A DNA stretch of 64,000 nucleotides from Rhynchopus euleeides (taxonomy: Eukaryota; Euglenozoa; Diplonemea; Diplonemida; Diplonemidae). Shown one piece after another: positions 10,521-20,207 of this stretch (position 1 is its first letter; each line of letters starts with the position of its first letter). The translations under genes were made by a program, and so were the position numbers. Location: NCBI GenBank assembly GCA_963210315.1, contig OY723314.1, positions 1,302,001 to 1,366,000 on the forward strand. Direction: 5' to 3'. Under the pieces are notes generated by a model. The model was given only the letters and a program-made list of their open reading frames with translations. It made no database searches and was not told the DNA's origin.

Positions 10521-10959
10521 TCCTGCTTGGATGTTGTGGGCGTGGGTGGAGCACATGCGAACACGTATATTTTTAGGCACACATAAAAAAAGCAAGGGTC
10601 GTCGGAAGCACTCCTACACTATGCCGCTTCCTGCATGCTGAGACTCTCAAGCAGCTCCGCCAAAACTCAGGTCAAAATCAGGTGGTAGATACCCCTGAAC
10701 CCGCCGTGCGCCGCGTTAGGCTGTTTTGTTGCAAATCCACTCCTCTTCTCTGCCCCCTCCCCCCCAACACACCCCGCTGTGTACATTGCCGTCGGAGTGT
10801 GTCACTTCTTGGGAGCCAGCCATGAGGCAGCTCGGGTCGTCTGCAGCCACCCAAAGGCATCTTCGTCGGGGCGTAAGGACATGGGGCACGCACGTAGAGA
10901 GCGTGTTGCGCACCTTCTCCCCCCGACGGCTGGCGGGTTGCTTTGGGGGCATTCGCTCA

Positions 10960-11045
10960 GAACTGCAGAGAAGTGAGGAGGGTGAACCGCCTCACAAAAC
11001 TGGCTACAACGTGACACAGTTTGACACACACTGACACAGAGCGAA
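10960..11045 (-). repeat. Dispersed repeat copy, inverted relative to 58.26-58.35 kb
   Basis: The reverse complement matches 58265-58355, including GTGTGTCAAACTGTGTCA and TTTTGTGAGGCGGTTC. It belongs to the GTGTCAAACT repeat group also seen at 6.18 and 13.23 kb. Confidence 0.7.
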
Positions 11046-11182
11046 ATCCCCCTTTGGGTATTTTCCCTGCGCCCTTTCCCCTCTCTGCCGTCTTTTCCTT
11101 GTGCTCCCCCGTGGCGCGTTGCTGTGAATTTCTTTCTCCTTGTTCTGCGTATCTACTTTTCTTCCACGACATTTGATTTTTT

Positions 11183-11376
11183 CCCGCACACTCGTGTGAG
11201 CAGAAAGTCACCCACAACAGCAAGCATCCAAATGTGCTCTATACACTCACCCCGCCCTTCATCATGCGGCTCAGGGTGTGATTATCATTTCAGGGGTTTG
11301 TGTGTAGAAGCGTCAACGCATCAACAAACAAAATACAGGTTAAGAGCGGTTGCTGCTGAATGGTGAAGTTACTTTT
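11183..11376 (+). repeat. Solo split repeat (A-B) of a YR retroelement
   Basis: Begins after a T-run with a CACACTCGTGTG hairpin and GAGCAGAAAGTC, contains AGAAGCGTCAACGCA, and ends at ACTTTT. It matches the solo copy at 59163-59325 along its length (shared ACAAACAAAATAC and AAAGAGCGG-type blocks) and has the same layout as the repeats of the full YR-1 element. Confidence 0.6.
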
Positions 11377-12209
11377 GGGAGCTGCGCTCCAACCAACGCA
11401 GGGACAACACTGTGCCTGTGCAAACCCTTTACAGAATGTCGCCATGCATTTTGTGCTCTTCATTTTCGTTTTGCACCGCGCGGTTTTAGGCCCCTATGTT
11501 CGTAGTGTATCACCCAAGAGTGTGAAGAAGGTATCGCTTCTCTGGGCGACACTCACTCACTCGCCTGTGCCCCGTCACTCCTTGTCAAACCCCATACACG
11601 GTGAGGTGTGTTGGAAGGCATCTGTGTGGGTGAGTGCCCCTGGCAGCGAAATTTCGAATTCTACCCCCGCCGCCGTATCAAAACCCCCCCGCTGCCGCCG
11701 TACCCAAGGCAAGGCAAGGCAAAGGGCACTCATATGTCCAATTTCGATGCGGCGCTTCCACAAAATTTGATTTCATATCCACCCTTACCTTCGTGCTTTC
11801 CATTTTCTATTGCCTTCAAATTGCGAACCCCATGATTGTTGGAACGGGCCAAGATTTGACCGATCTTTTCGGGCTTTGGCCATGTTCCAGGGAAACCCCC
11901 ACATGTGTGAGGGATTTGTCTTTGCTATTGGTGGCAACCTTTCTACCAATACCACCTGCTTTGAAGCTATTTTGCCGAATTTCCCAAATCGGGGCAGTTT
12001 TTTGTTAGTTCGGCGTAGCCAACTGGGGAAACTTTCTGTGCCTTTAGCTGGATCGTGCGTCCCCACTCACACCACTTCATCAGACCGGGGAGTGGTGTAC
12101 ACAAAGAGTGGGGTCTGCGTTCCAACAAAACAACTTTCGGCAGTAATTGGTTTGTTGTCTCGTTTTGCTGTCACTTTACGATCCAGCGGGGGCACAGATA
12201 GTTTTTTTT

Positions 12210-12367
12210 GGTAAAACACACCCCGTGTGGTAGAGAAAATACGGCAAGAGTCTCGGTGGGTCGGAAGAGCAGATGGTTCCCGCAACAGCTCCCGGGGAGC
12301 GGCGGTGGAAGCGATCAATGCAAAAATCATCTGAAAGGAAGACTCGAGAGACTGCTGCTGTATTTTT
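12210..12367 (+). repeat. Solo split repeat (A-B), second subfamily
   Basis: Starts after a T8 run with ACACACCCCGTGTGGTAGAG, carries the core variant TGGAAGCGATCAATGCA and ends at TGCTGTATTTTT. Its B half (AATCATCTGAAAGGAAGACT and onward) recurs at 19830-19891. Confidence 0.6.
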
Positions 12368-12540
12368 GGCAAAATTCTGGTCAAATCAGGTGGTAGATAA
12401 TAAGCTCGGCAGTATTCTTTCTCACAAGACAAGCGAGAAAGGCACCTCGCTGCCACGCGGAGTGAAGACTCTCCCCCCCTCTCTCTTGCATGATCGTCCC
12501 AACATCCCCGTTCTACGGCATTTTTTAAAAATTGCGACTC

Positions 12541-12635
12541 AGGGCGTCTTCGCTACGGGGTGGTCGTCAGTTACTTTTGGATTGGCCGACAACTGACGAA
12601 GGTTGACGAAGGATAACGACCAGCGAAAGACCCCC
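12541..12635 (+). mobile_element. Miniature inverted-repeat element
   Basis: About 95 bp, starting GTCTTCGCTACGGGGTGGTC and ending with an approximate complement (CGACCAGCGAAAGACCCCC). A second copy lies at 33613-33720. Confidence 0.65.
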
Positions 12636-13138
12636 AACAACTAACACAAAAGAGAACAAGCAAATATCGCCCCCCTCTTGCTCCCAGGGAGGGGGGGGGG
12701 GCTGGGCTGGCTGGACACATCCCTTCCAAGACCACCCAGCTTGCCTCCCCTGGGGGAAGGGCATTCTTCTTCTATTCCTTGCCTTTTGCGTTTCCTCTTG
12801 GCCCACGCCGCTCCGTTCCGTGGCTCCCAGGTGCACTCTGCGCATGCGCGGCCCAACAGAACAGGGGCTTTTACTGATGTTGGTTGTGTGCCCTTTGGCA
12901 CCTTCCTTGTGCTTCATTGTGCTGCAGGCATATCGGTCGTTCTACCTTTTGGCATTGTCTGGGTGGAGAGAGAGGTCCTCGACCACCAAGTCACCACCTC
13001 GTCACGGCTCGTCAGTCCGAGGGGGGGGATAACCGTCGTCCGCTCCCCTTTCTCACTTTTGTCGTCAGCTGATTGACAGGTTTGTGTGAGAGGGGGGTGA
13101 TGCGTGCAATGCAAGCAAGTGGCAGATTGATTCCTGTA

Positions 13139-13400
13139 GTGTGTGAGTAGTATTCTCTTCTGCCAAAGAAGAATGTGCCGCGCCGCGCCAACAGACCCAC
13201 AGGGGACCTCTTCTTCGGTCTCTCTGTGTCAAACTCTGTCAGTTTGTCAAAGATTCCTGAGGTGTGTGAGTAGTATTCTCTTCTGCCAAAGAAGAATGTG
13301 CCGCGCCGCGCCAACAGGCCCACAGGGGACCTCTTCTTCGGTCTCTGTGTCAAACTCTGTCAGTCTGTCAAAGATTCCTGAGGTGTGTGAGTAGTATTTA
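13139..13400 (+). repeat. Two tandem 121-123-bp units plus a partial third
   Basis: GTGTGTGAGTAGTATT starts at 13139, 13262 and 13383. Each unit contains a TTCTTCTGCCAAAGAAGAA-type hairpin, a GC-rich CGCGCCGCGCC block, and TGTGTCAAACTCTGTCAG with AAAGATTCCTGAGG. The hairpin-then-core-then-GTAGTATT order resembles the other A-B repeats, so this may be a head-to-tail pair of a third subfamily. Confidence 0.75.
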
Positions 13401-13847
13401 CTCTTCCTTTTTGAGAGTTGTGCAACAACGCAGGAAACTGTGCCAGTGCAGATCCTTGCAGAACTTCCCACACGCTTCATGACAGGCGCGTGGGGTGTTC
13501 TCGCGATCGACGAATACCCTTCGGCTCTTCTCTTGTTTCCCTTTCAGATTTGCACTAAAACACAGTTTCTTTTTGTGAGTCCGGCGTCGCCCCAGCTGGT
13601 GGATTTTCCTGTGCCTTTCGCTGGATATTTCATCAGGCTGGGGAGTGGTGTGCACAAAGAGTGGGGTCTGTACACATTATTTGCGCCGCACTGTCACAGA
13701 ATGGCGTGCCTGATTCTGAGGCGTGCTGCTGACAGACAGGGGATGCTACAGCCTACACTAGGACTACAGGACCCGTAGTAACTCCCAAACAATCCCACGC
13801 CGCTCCTGGTGGTTGAGTGAACCCTTCAATATTACGCGATCTTCTTT

Positions 13848-14044
13848 GCACATAACACACTTGTGTGGTACGGGAAATGCTACAGAGACGCGACGGACTC
13901 GGGACTGCTTACTGGCCTCTGACTCATGATCACTTCTGTTTCGTGCTCCACCTGCTCCACCTCACCTCTGCACTTCAGGCAAAACACGGAAGCGTCCAAT
14001 GCAACACTCAGTACAGAGGCCAAAGAGTATCTTGTAGTATTTTT
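13848..14044 (+). repeat. Solo split repeat (A-B) of the YR-2 subfamily
   Basis: Starts GCACATAACACAC like YR-2 repeat A and shares TGTGTGGTACGGGAAATGC and TTTCGTGCTCCACCTGC. It passes into the core GGAAGCGTCCAATGCAAC and ends GTAGTATTTT like YR-2 repeat B. With A joined directly to B, it looks like a solo product of a YR element. Confidence 0.75.
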
Positions 14045-14383
14045 GTCTTTGTTGGTCGGTGTTCTCATGATCGACGAACACCCACCGGATTCGACCCTTC
14101 CTTCATAGTTGCACCACACGCAGTTTCCAACAGAGCTTATCGGGTGGAAGTGCAATCGATAGAGAAGGAGGCGCTAGGTGCTTGTCCCGTCACGCAGTTT
14201 CCTGCGACTGAAAATATCACGCACCACGCTTCAGCAGGGATTTTATCTTTATTCTTGACAGCCCCGGGTGGAACCCAGCCCGTGAAAGTTTTCACCGTGC
14301 TGGGTTCTGATTTGACGGGGTGGGGCGGGGGGGGTGCGGGCACGTCATGCGCGTGCCCCTTCCCCTACCCCTTCTGATTTTTT

Positions 14384-14494
14384 CAGCACACTTCGATGTG
14401 GGCGGAAAGTGTCGCGTGCTTGTTCGTGCCCTTGTGCTCCTCACTCACGACACCATCATCAGCAGGAGTGTGAGTGTGGAAGCGTCAACGCAAA
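14384..14494 (+). repeat. YR-1 left repeat A1
   Basis: Matches A2 at 18768-18858 and extends through the shared core TGGAAGCGTCAACGCAAA. It starts with CACACTTCGATGTG, which can form a short hairpin. Confidence 0.85.
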
Positions 14495-14569
14495 CATATC
14501 GAGAATCATCAACACGTAGAAGTGAAAGCTACGACTGACCGAAGAGGAGCGGCATCAGGGAGACAAAAC

Positions 14570-14862
14570 AAGGGGTATCAAGGAGACCAAGAGGCAGGAC
14601 CTTCCTACCGGGGAGACTGTACTCTGTGTACGAACGAGGTATCAAGGGGACGAAGAGGGCACAACCTTCCTACCGGGGAGACTGTCCGCAAAGGATACCA
14701 AGAGGCAGGACCTTCCTACCGGGGAGACTGTACTCTGTGTACGAACGAGGTATCAACGAACGAGGTATCAAGGGGACGAAGAGGGCACAACCTTCCTACC
14801 GGGGAGACTGTCCGCAAAGGAGACCAAGAGGCAGGACCTTCCTACCGGGGAGACTGCTCTAC
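14570..14862 (+). repeat. Tandem repeats in YR-1 leader
   Basis: Five copies of ACCTTCCTACCGGGGAGACT begin at about 14599, 14663, 14710, 14790 and 14836 (spacings 64, 47, 80, 46). They are interleaved with CGAACGAGGTATCAA and lie between A1 and the Gag-like ORF. The spacing is irregular, so a coding role is unlikely. Confidence 0.8.
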
Positions 14863-15107
14863 AGGGTGTTCCTCCGGCAACGCGTCGGGGCTGGCCAGCC
14901 AGGAGCACGCCGGACATATCCAGTGGGGCTCCCCCGCCGTCTGCATAAACAGCTCGGCGGTGCCGGCCGTCGTGTGCTTTTTCATGCACGACTTTGTCGT
15001 GCGGCACCCACATCGGTAGCACGTGATGGTCGCGCTGTGAGAGACCCCGCACGACGGGAAGATGCAGGCCTGATGACTGGGAAGACGACGCGCAGCAGGA
15101 GGGGGAC

Positions 15108-15812
15108 ATGAACCAACCGGAGCAGTCTGCCAGCGCGCACGAGGGATCAGACAAGCTGGACCAAGTCCTCGCGGAGCTCGTCACCATCAAGAAGCAAAAC
15201 ACGAAACTGGAGGCCAGGGTGATCGACATGGAGAAGGCTTTGAAGGGGATGGGTGACCGCCTGCAGGCAGAGGAGGAGGAGCTACCCGCAGTTTTCAGTC
15301 CCCACGTAGTCGCAACGTGGGGCACCATGGCTTCAGCCCATATGAGAAGGGAGGTGAGGAACAAGCTGTCTACAGCTTTTAACGAGGCGGCGATCGGCGC
15401 GATCAGCGAGAACAAGGCAGACTGGCTGGATCACCTCAAACGGGCTTTCGAGACTCTGGACAACATCCTCCTCCTCGTCAACAGCACCGGGCTAAACCAG
15501 GCTCACCGCAAGGGCCTGCACCACGCAGTGGCAAGGTTGTCGGCGCTGACGGTGGTGCGGGGGAAAACGGCCCGAGGGGTGTACGAGCAGAAATGCTTTG
15601 ATGCGGGGTTCGCGGGTATCTCCGCTGTTCTACACCACAAATTTGTGAAGGACGCCGTGGATGCAGCGTCGCGGGAGGAGCAAGCGGAGAGGTCCCGCTC
15701 AGCCGCTTTTCCTCAACAGCGAGACTGGCGCTACGAACCGTATCACACACCGTCGGGAAAGGGGAAGGGAAGGGGGAAGGGGCACACCGGGTCAAAGAGA
15801 TCAAAGCAATGA
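15108..15812 (+). CDS. YR-1 ORF1, Gag-like protein
   Basis: A 234-aa protein starting MNQPEQSASAHEG. Residues about 12-60 form a predicted coiled coil (KLDQVLAELVTIKKQNTKLE). A helical middle region follows, then a basic Gly/Lys-rich tail (PSGKGKGRGKGHTGSKRSKQ) suited to nucleic-acid binding. No zinc knuckle was seen. Its position as first ORF of a YR retrotransposon supports a Gag role, but no sequence family is recognised. It ends in TGA followed by C, and the same frame continues open into the recombinase ORF. Confidence 0.65.
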   Translation: MNQPEQSASAHEGSDKLDQVLAELVTIKKQNTKLEARVIDMEKALKGMGDRLQAEEEELPAVFSPHVVATWGTMASAHMRREVRNKLSTAFNEAAIGAISENKADWLDHLKRAFETLDNILLLVNSTGLNQAHRKGLHHAVARLSALTVVRGKTARGVYEQKCFDAGFAGISAVLHHKFVKDAVDAASREEQAERSRSAAFPQQRDWRYEPYHTPSGKGKGRGKGHTGSKRSKQ

Positions 15813-16814
15813 CTCAAGCAAACACCCGCCCGCCCAACCCTACCTCTTCAGACCCTGCACCGCCAACTACCGACAGAAAGGAGCAACAAAAGCACGGGAC
15901 GCAAGAAGAAAACACAAGCCCCACTGACCGAGAAGGCGCGCATCGTGGTGCGAGCGACGCTGAGGGGCATCTTGGGAGACGCACTCTCCCCAAACTACTG
16001 GAAAACACTGTCGCGGACCATGGAGCGGTACGGGGATCTCCTGGAAGTGTGACAGGAGAAGGTGTGTGTCGTCGAGTCGCACGACGAAGGCGTGATGCGG
16101 TGGATGGCACACCTCCAGGCGGAGGGGCTGTCAGTGCAGTCGGCGCTGCAGTACACCAACAACCTGGTGGCGGCGCTCCGCAGGCTCGCCGGCATCCACC
16201 TCGAACACAGCAGCATTTTGCGGGACTTCAGGAGAGCGCTAAAGCGGAGAGGGGCACTGAAACCCCAGAAACACGCCGTGCCCGCAACGCGAGAGGAGGC
16301 AAAGGAAGCCATGCAGCGAGAGCCCAGGGACGTGGTGAAGATTGCGCTGAGTCTGACGTGGGCGGGGGCAGCTCGGAGCTCAGATGTCCTGCGTTTGGAC
16401 AGGGACGATGTCAAGCCGATGGGGAACGGACAGGTGGCAGTACGGTGGACGCAGTCGAAGTCCGATCCATACAGAGTCGGACGGATGACAGGGTTGCGAA
16501 TGCCTCGACGCTACTACGAGCTCCTCACAGAGCACCTGCGCACGACGGCGCGTCCGCGAGAGAAAAAGGTGTTTCCACAGACTGTGACTTATGCATCCAT
16601 AGCGGCGGCGGTGAAGCGGGTGAAGCTGACGCTGACACCACACTCGTTGAGACGGGGGGCACTGACGCACCTCGCGAGGCTCGGGCTGCCGCTAGAAGAG
16701 ATCAGGTTGCTGTCCCGACACAGCACCATCGAGGGGGTGGTGCGCTACATCGACGCGGCGGAGAACATTCGGATCACAGAGACCGAGGCAGTGTCGAGCC
16801 GACTGGCTTGGTGA
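15813..16814 (+). pseudogene. YR-1 tyrosine recombinase, interrupted by one TGA
   Basis: The recombinase shares its frame with the Gag-like ORF. An N-terminal part (for example ALSPNYWKTLSRTMERYGDL) is cut by TGA at 16050-16052; the rest runs 16053-16814. Numbering from 16062, the catalytic set is complete: Arg105 (AARSSDVL), Lys133 (TQSKSDPY), His194 and Arg197 (HSLRRG), His220 (SRHST) and Tyr229 (VRYID). Such enzymes integrate a circular DNA intermediate in YR retrotransposons, in place of a DDE integrase. The break means either a decayed copy or stop-codon readthrough. The RT frame begins about where this ORF ends. Confidence 0.85.
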
Positions 16815-18857
16815 GGTCTAAAAAGCGCAGGGCAAAGCGGCGGCGTCGCGACGGAGACATCGTGGCATCCCATTTCCCTCCTATGCAAAAGAAGATGAGG
16901 CGGCTTCTAGCCGCAGCCCCGATGTACGACGCGACACCGGATGACGACGACGAGCGAGGGCGTCTTTCACCACCACGGGTGCCACAGCGCAAGACGGTGG
17001 AGGGAGACTGGGGCAACGAAAACTGGAGCAGCGGACAGGAGAACGCGGACTACGGGCCGGCAGTGGAACACATATACGGAGAAGAGATCGGAGTGCCTCT
17101 GGGGGATACGACTGTTCGACCACACGAGCAGGGAGACACGGGACAACATCAGAAGCTCGCCCCCAGCGGGACTCCACGACTGGACATCGGTGCATTGAGA
17201 CAACTCGACACGGACGGGGAGCTGGACGGGGTCATCGACATGATAACGGACACGGCGGTGTTCCGCGAGGCACTGCTGGCGGGGCGTGAAGGGGCGTTCG
17301 CGAGGGAGAAGCGAAAGGTGTCCAGACACATGCTCCAGCACCTCGGGCAGCTGGAGGACTACGGGGTCTTGGTGCAAGAAGAATCAACGCTGATCCACCC
17401 GGCCTACACCGTGGCCAAAAAGAGCGGTGGCCTCAGGTTTATAGTGGACGCCAGGACGCTGAACAAGGCGATGAAGCCCCCGCCCGACATAGTCTAAATT
17501 CCATCACGAGAGTGGCGCAGAGGCTGGCTAACGCTGACTGGGTTGTATTGGCCGATGCGCGCAGCTGGTTCTACCAGTTCCCGGTGGCGGAGGATATACA
17601 GAAGTTCTTCGGGGTGCGTATCGGTGGCAAGCGGAACGATTTCGTCGACGCTCGCCTGCAGGTACTGTGCATGGGTTGGCCGTACTCCCCAGCTATTGCG
17701 CACAGGAGCGCGCGGGTGCTTCTCCCGCAGCCGCACGGCGAGGTGTGGATCGACAATTTTTGCATCGTAGCGTCGAGCCACGCAGAGGCAGATCAGCGGT
17801 ATCGGGACCTCCTGGGGCGGTGCAAAGCATGCAACGTGGAGCTGAACATGGACGACACTGCGGCGCCCCGACGCAGCGTTTCGTGGCGTTCGGGATTGAC
17901 TTTGATCTGCTGACCCACTCATTGAGGATGGACCCGGCGTGGGTGAAGAAGCTGGCCGATCGTTTGGAGCTGGCCGAGATGATCGCAGGAGACGTAACGC
18001 CGAGGCGCGCCTTCAAGATTTTCGGTAGTGTGGTGTGGCAGAGTTACGTGACGCGCAGCCCGCTCTGTTTCGCGCCAGCGATGCTGTCCTACATCAGGAG
18101 GATTGCCCGGACAACGCTGGAAGATAAGGGAAAGTGGGACTTAAAGGCGGTGGTACCACCCTCGGTGCGGCACGAGCTGCGCCTGCGAATGTCCTTCCTC
18201 GAACAGAATAGCTGGCTGACATGTGTGCCACACACACGAGGCGCCTCGGTCTGGAGCGACGCGTCGAGCACAGCGTGGGCGGCGATCGCGATCGAGGGGA
18301 CGTCAGAGAGGGTGTCGCAGGGAGTGTTCTCCGAGCAGGAACGCGGGGCGCACATCTTCCTGAAGGAGGCTTACGCTGCCCTACAGGGACTCAGACTCAT
18401 CATCGCGAGTGGGTGCACAGCGCGCTGCTACATCGACAACCTGCCGCTGGTGCACTGCCTCGTAAAGGGACACTGCAGCAACTTTCGGGGAAATATCCTG
18501 CTACAACACATCGTGAACACTGCGACGGCTAAGAATCTCACGCTGGATGCGGTGTGGGTCCCGACGACAGAGCAACGCGCGGACTGCTATACGAGAGGGG
18601 CCGTCCATCCGGCGCCGATCCCACTCGATGTCACCCTTAGACCAAATGCAGCAAACCAGACCGCTGTCTTCCACAACAGCGCCCCTCGGACGAGGGTAGT
18701 GTGGAAGCGTCAACGCAAAAAAGAAACCAAAGCAAAAAGTGCCGAACAAAGCGCAGTGACACTTTTTCAGCACACTTCGATGTGGGCGGAAAGTGTCGCG
18801 TGCTTGTTCGTGCCCTTGTGCTCCTCACTCACGACACCATCATCAGCAGGAGTGTGA
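16815..18857 (+). pseudogene. YR-1 reverse transcriptase-RNase H, frame-broken
   Basis: RT starts in one frame (HPAYTVAKKSGGLRFIVDAR, up to TAA at 17495). It continues in the next frame from about 17482 (LANADWVVLADARSWFYQFP) to 17913, then in a third frame from about 17865 (FVAFGIDFDLL). Both shifts fall in C-runs, which could be indels, sequencing errors or programmed slippage. The second catalytic box reads WIDN at 17746-17757 where (Y/F)xDD is usual. RNase H residues are visible: SDASSTAWAAIAI, LKEAYAALQGL, CYIDNLPLV and EQRADCYTRG. The last frame reads on through B1 and stops inside A2. The upstream part (about 16815-17200) is a basic then acidic linker. Confidence 0.8.
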
Positions 18858-18925
18858 GTGTGGAAGCGTCAACGCAAAAAAGAAACCAAAGCAAAAAGTG
18901 CCGAACAAAGCGCAGTGACACTTTT
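18699..18925 (+). repeat. YR-1 right repeats B1-A2-B2
   Basis: B1 18699-18767 and B2 18859-18925 are near-identical (shared AAGAAACCAAAGCAAAAAGT). A2 18768-18858 lies between them and matches A1. Confidence 0.9.
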
Positions 18926-19538
18926 CATTCAGTTTCTGCGTGATAATCGTGCGACCAACGGGAAAAATACCTTTTTTTTCCGTAGTATTTCGTCGGGGTC
19001 TCGCTACTACCAGCCACACAGCCAGTCACGGCTCGTCAGTCAGTGGGGGTGGTGGGTAGGTCGACCGCCCTTCACTTGCTCACTCAGTCCACCTGGGAGT
19101 GGAGGTGAAGGCCACCGTCATTCTTTACATGAAATATTCCACTGGTGGGGACTTAGCCCATGAATGCAGAAAGGTGAGAATGGGTGCCATGTGTGTGTGT
19201 GTGTGTTTGAAACCAGTTTTAAGGCGTCTGGCTAGCGCAACCTTTCTCGACAGAAGCACCTCCCCTCACGTCCGTCACTTCGTGAGGCTTACCCCCTACG
19301 TGGCCCCAGTTTCGTTCGTACTCACGTACTCCCTCCACTGGCCGAACTCATCAGCGTGAACCAGCTTCCTTGGAACTCAGGGTGATCAAGTCCTGAGCGG
19401 AGCCACGCAGGGGGGTAAAAAGGAAAAGAAGGCACGGAACGACTCACAACCCGAAATAAGAATGAAGAATGAAAGGTCTGCCTGTTCTGGGTGCGGAGTG
19501 GGCACTGTTCAACCCATCCGCTGGAAAACCGTCCCAGG

Positions 19539-19540
<2 letters not shown>

Positions 19541-19589
<49 letters not shown>

Positions 19590-19650
19590 GATCACTTTTT
19601 AGGTGGGTTAACCCTGCACGGGTCCTAGCCCACCCCTGTGTGTGTGTGTG
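19541..19650 (-). mobile_element. 5'-truncated LINE 3' tail inside a (TG)n microsatellite
   Basis: The minus strand of 19589-19637 reads AGGGGTGGGC...GTGCAGGGTTAACCCAC...AAAAGTGATCA, a diverged version of the 3' tail after the LINE stop codon at 59.8 kb. (TG)n lies on both sides (19542-19588 and from 19637), as expected for insertion into a CA/TG microsatellite. Confidence 0.7.
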
Positions 19651-19829
19651 GGTGTTGCGGGGATGCGCAAAACAGGTTGCAAAGTGACAGGGCCACCTGC
19701 TGGTGCAGGTGTGGCATTTTTGATGAACACGGCGACACAGAGAGAGAGAGAGCGAAACAGATAGGGTCAAGTATGGAGTCTTATCCCGAGGCCCGCACCC
19801 AATACCCCACACCGTTCCCTTGGCACATG

Positions 19830-19891
19830 GTGGAAGCGATCAATGCAAGAATCATCTGAAAGGAAGACTCGAGAGACTGCTGCTGTATTTT
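19830..19891 (+). repeat. Solo B repeat, second YR subfamily
   Basis: Starts GTGGAAGCGATCAATGCA and matches the B half of the 12210-12367 copy to CTGCTGCTGTATTTT. Confidence 0.7.
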
Positions 19892-20207
19892 GATTCAATT
19901 GAGGATGGTGGGTCCTCTCTTTCTGCAAAAGGCTGGTCGATACCAAATCCTATTTTCCACAGTTGAGTTGAAAAATTGTTGATCCAACGGTTTATCCTTG
20001 CCCCGGGCTGGTGTGGGGATGTGTGTACCCGGCCCACGTGCGGCACGTCATTCGCCCATTTCGAATCGTGTCATCAGCTGCACTGCCGTTTCATTTCCGT
20101 GCAAGATACGGTTGGTTCACCCGCCACCTTGGCTGCACGCTGCACTGCACCCCCACAGCCACACAGGTGTGAACACGGCTGCCCGTCACCGGGAAGCAGG
20201 AACAGAC

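Larger units (their letters stand above)
10068..14383. other. Gene-free region rich in solo retroelement repeats
   Basis: No protein-coding gene supported; open frames here look random. The interval holds solo YR-retrotransposon repeats (annotated separately), a miniature element at 12541-12635, a tandem repeat at 13139-13400, and two diverged copies of another repeat around 12007-12120 and 13572-13680 (shared AAAGAGTGGGGTCTG). Segments 13489-13565 and 14061-14130 also share a GATCGACGAA-containing sequence. Confidence 0.6.
14384..18925 (+). mobile_element. YR-1: tyrosine-recombinase retrotransposon with split direct repeats
   Basis: A 4.5-kb element with the order A1 (14384-14494), coding region, B1 (18699-18767), A2 (18768-18858), B2 (18859-18925). 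A1 and A2 are nearly identical, as are B1 and B2, and the core TGGAAGCGTCAACGCA overlaps the A/B border. Junctions lie in T-runs: the left flank ends TTTTTT, B1 joins A2 at TTTTT, B2 ends TTTT. This split-direct-repeat layout is known from Ngaro/PAT/VIPER-type YR retrotransposons. It encodes a Gag-like protein, a tyrosine recombinase and RT-RNase H. Coding is interrupted by two in-frame TGAs and apparent frameshifts, so this copy is probably inactive unless recoding occurs. Confidence 0.85.
18926..20207. other. Intergenic region with retroelement debris
   Basis: No gene supported. It contains a GCTCGTCAGTCAGTG repeat at about 19029 (also near 13.0 and 44.0 kb), a truncated LINE tail in a (TG)n tract (19541-19650) and a solo B repeat (19830-19891). 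C-rich DNA with CAG sites precedes the next start codon. Confidence 0.55.

Noticed and set aside
15810..16052. Reassigned UGA codon in the organism
   Set aside because: NAGLU, the laminin-G-like protein, DUF4116 and WD40 genes all end naturally at TGA, so TGA is a normal stop here.
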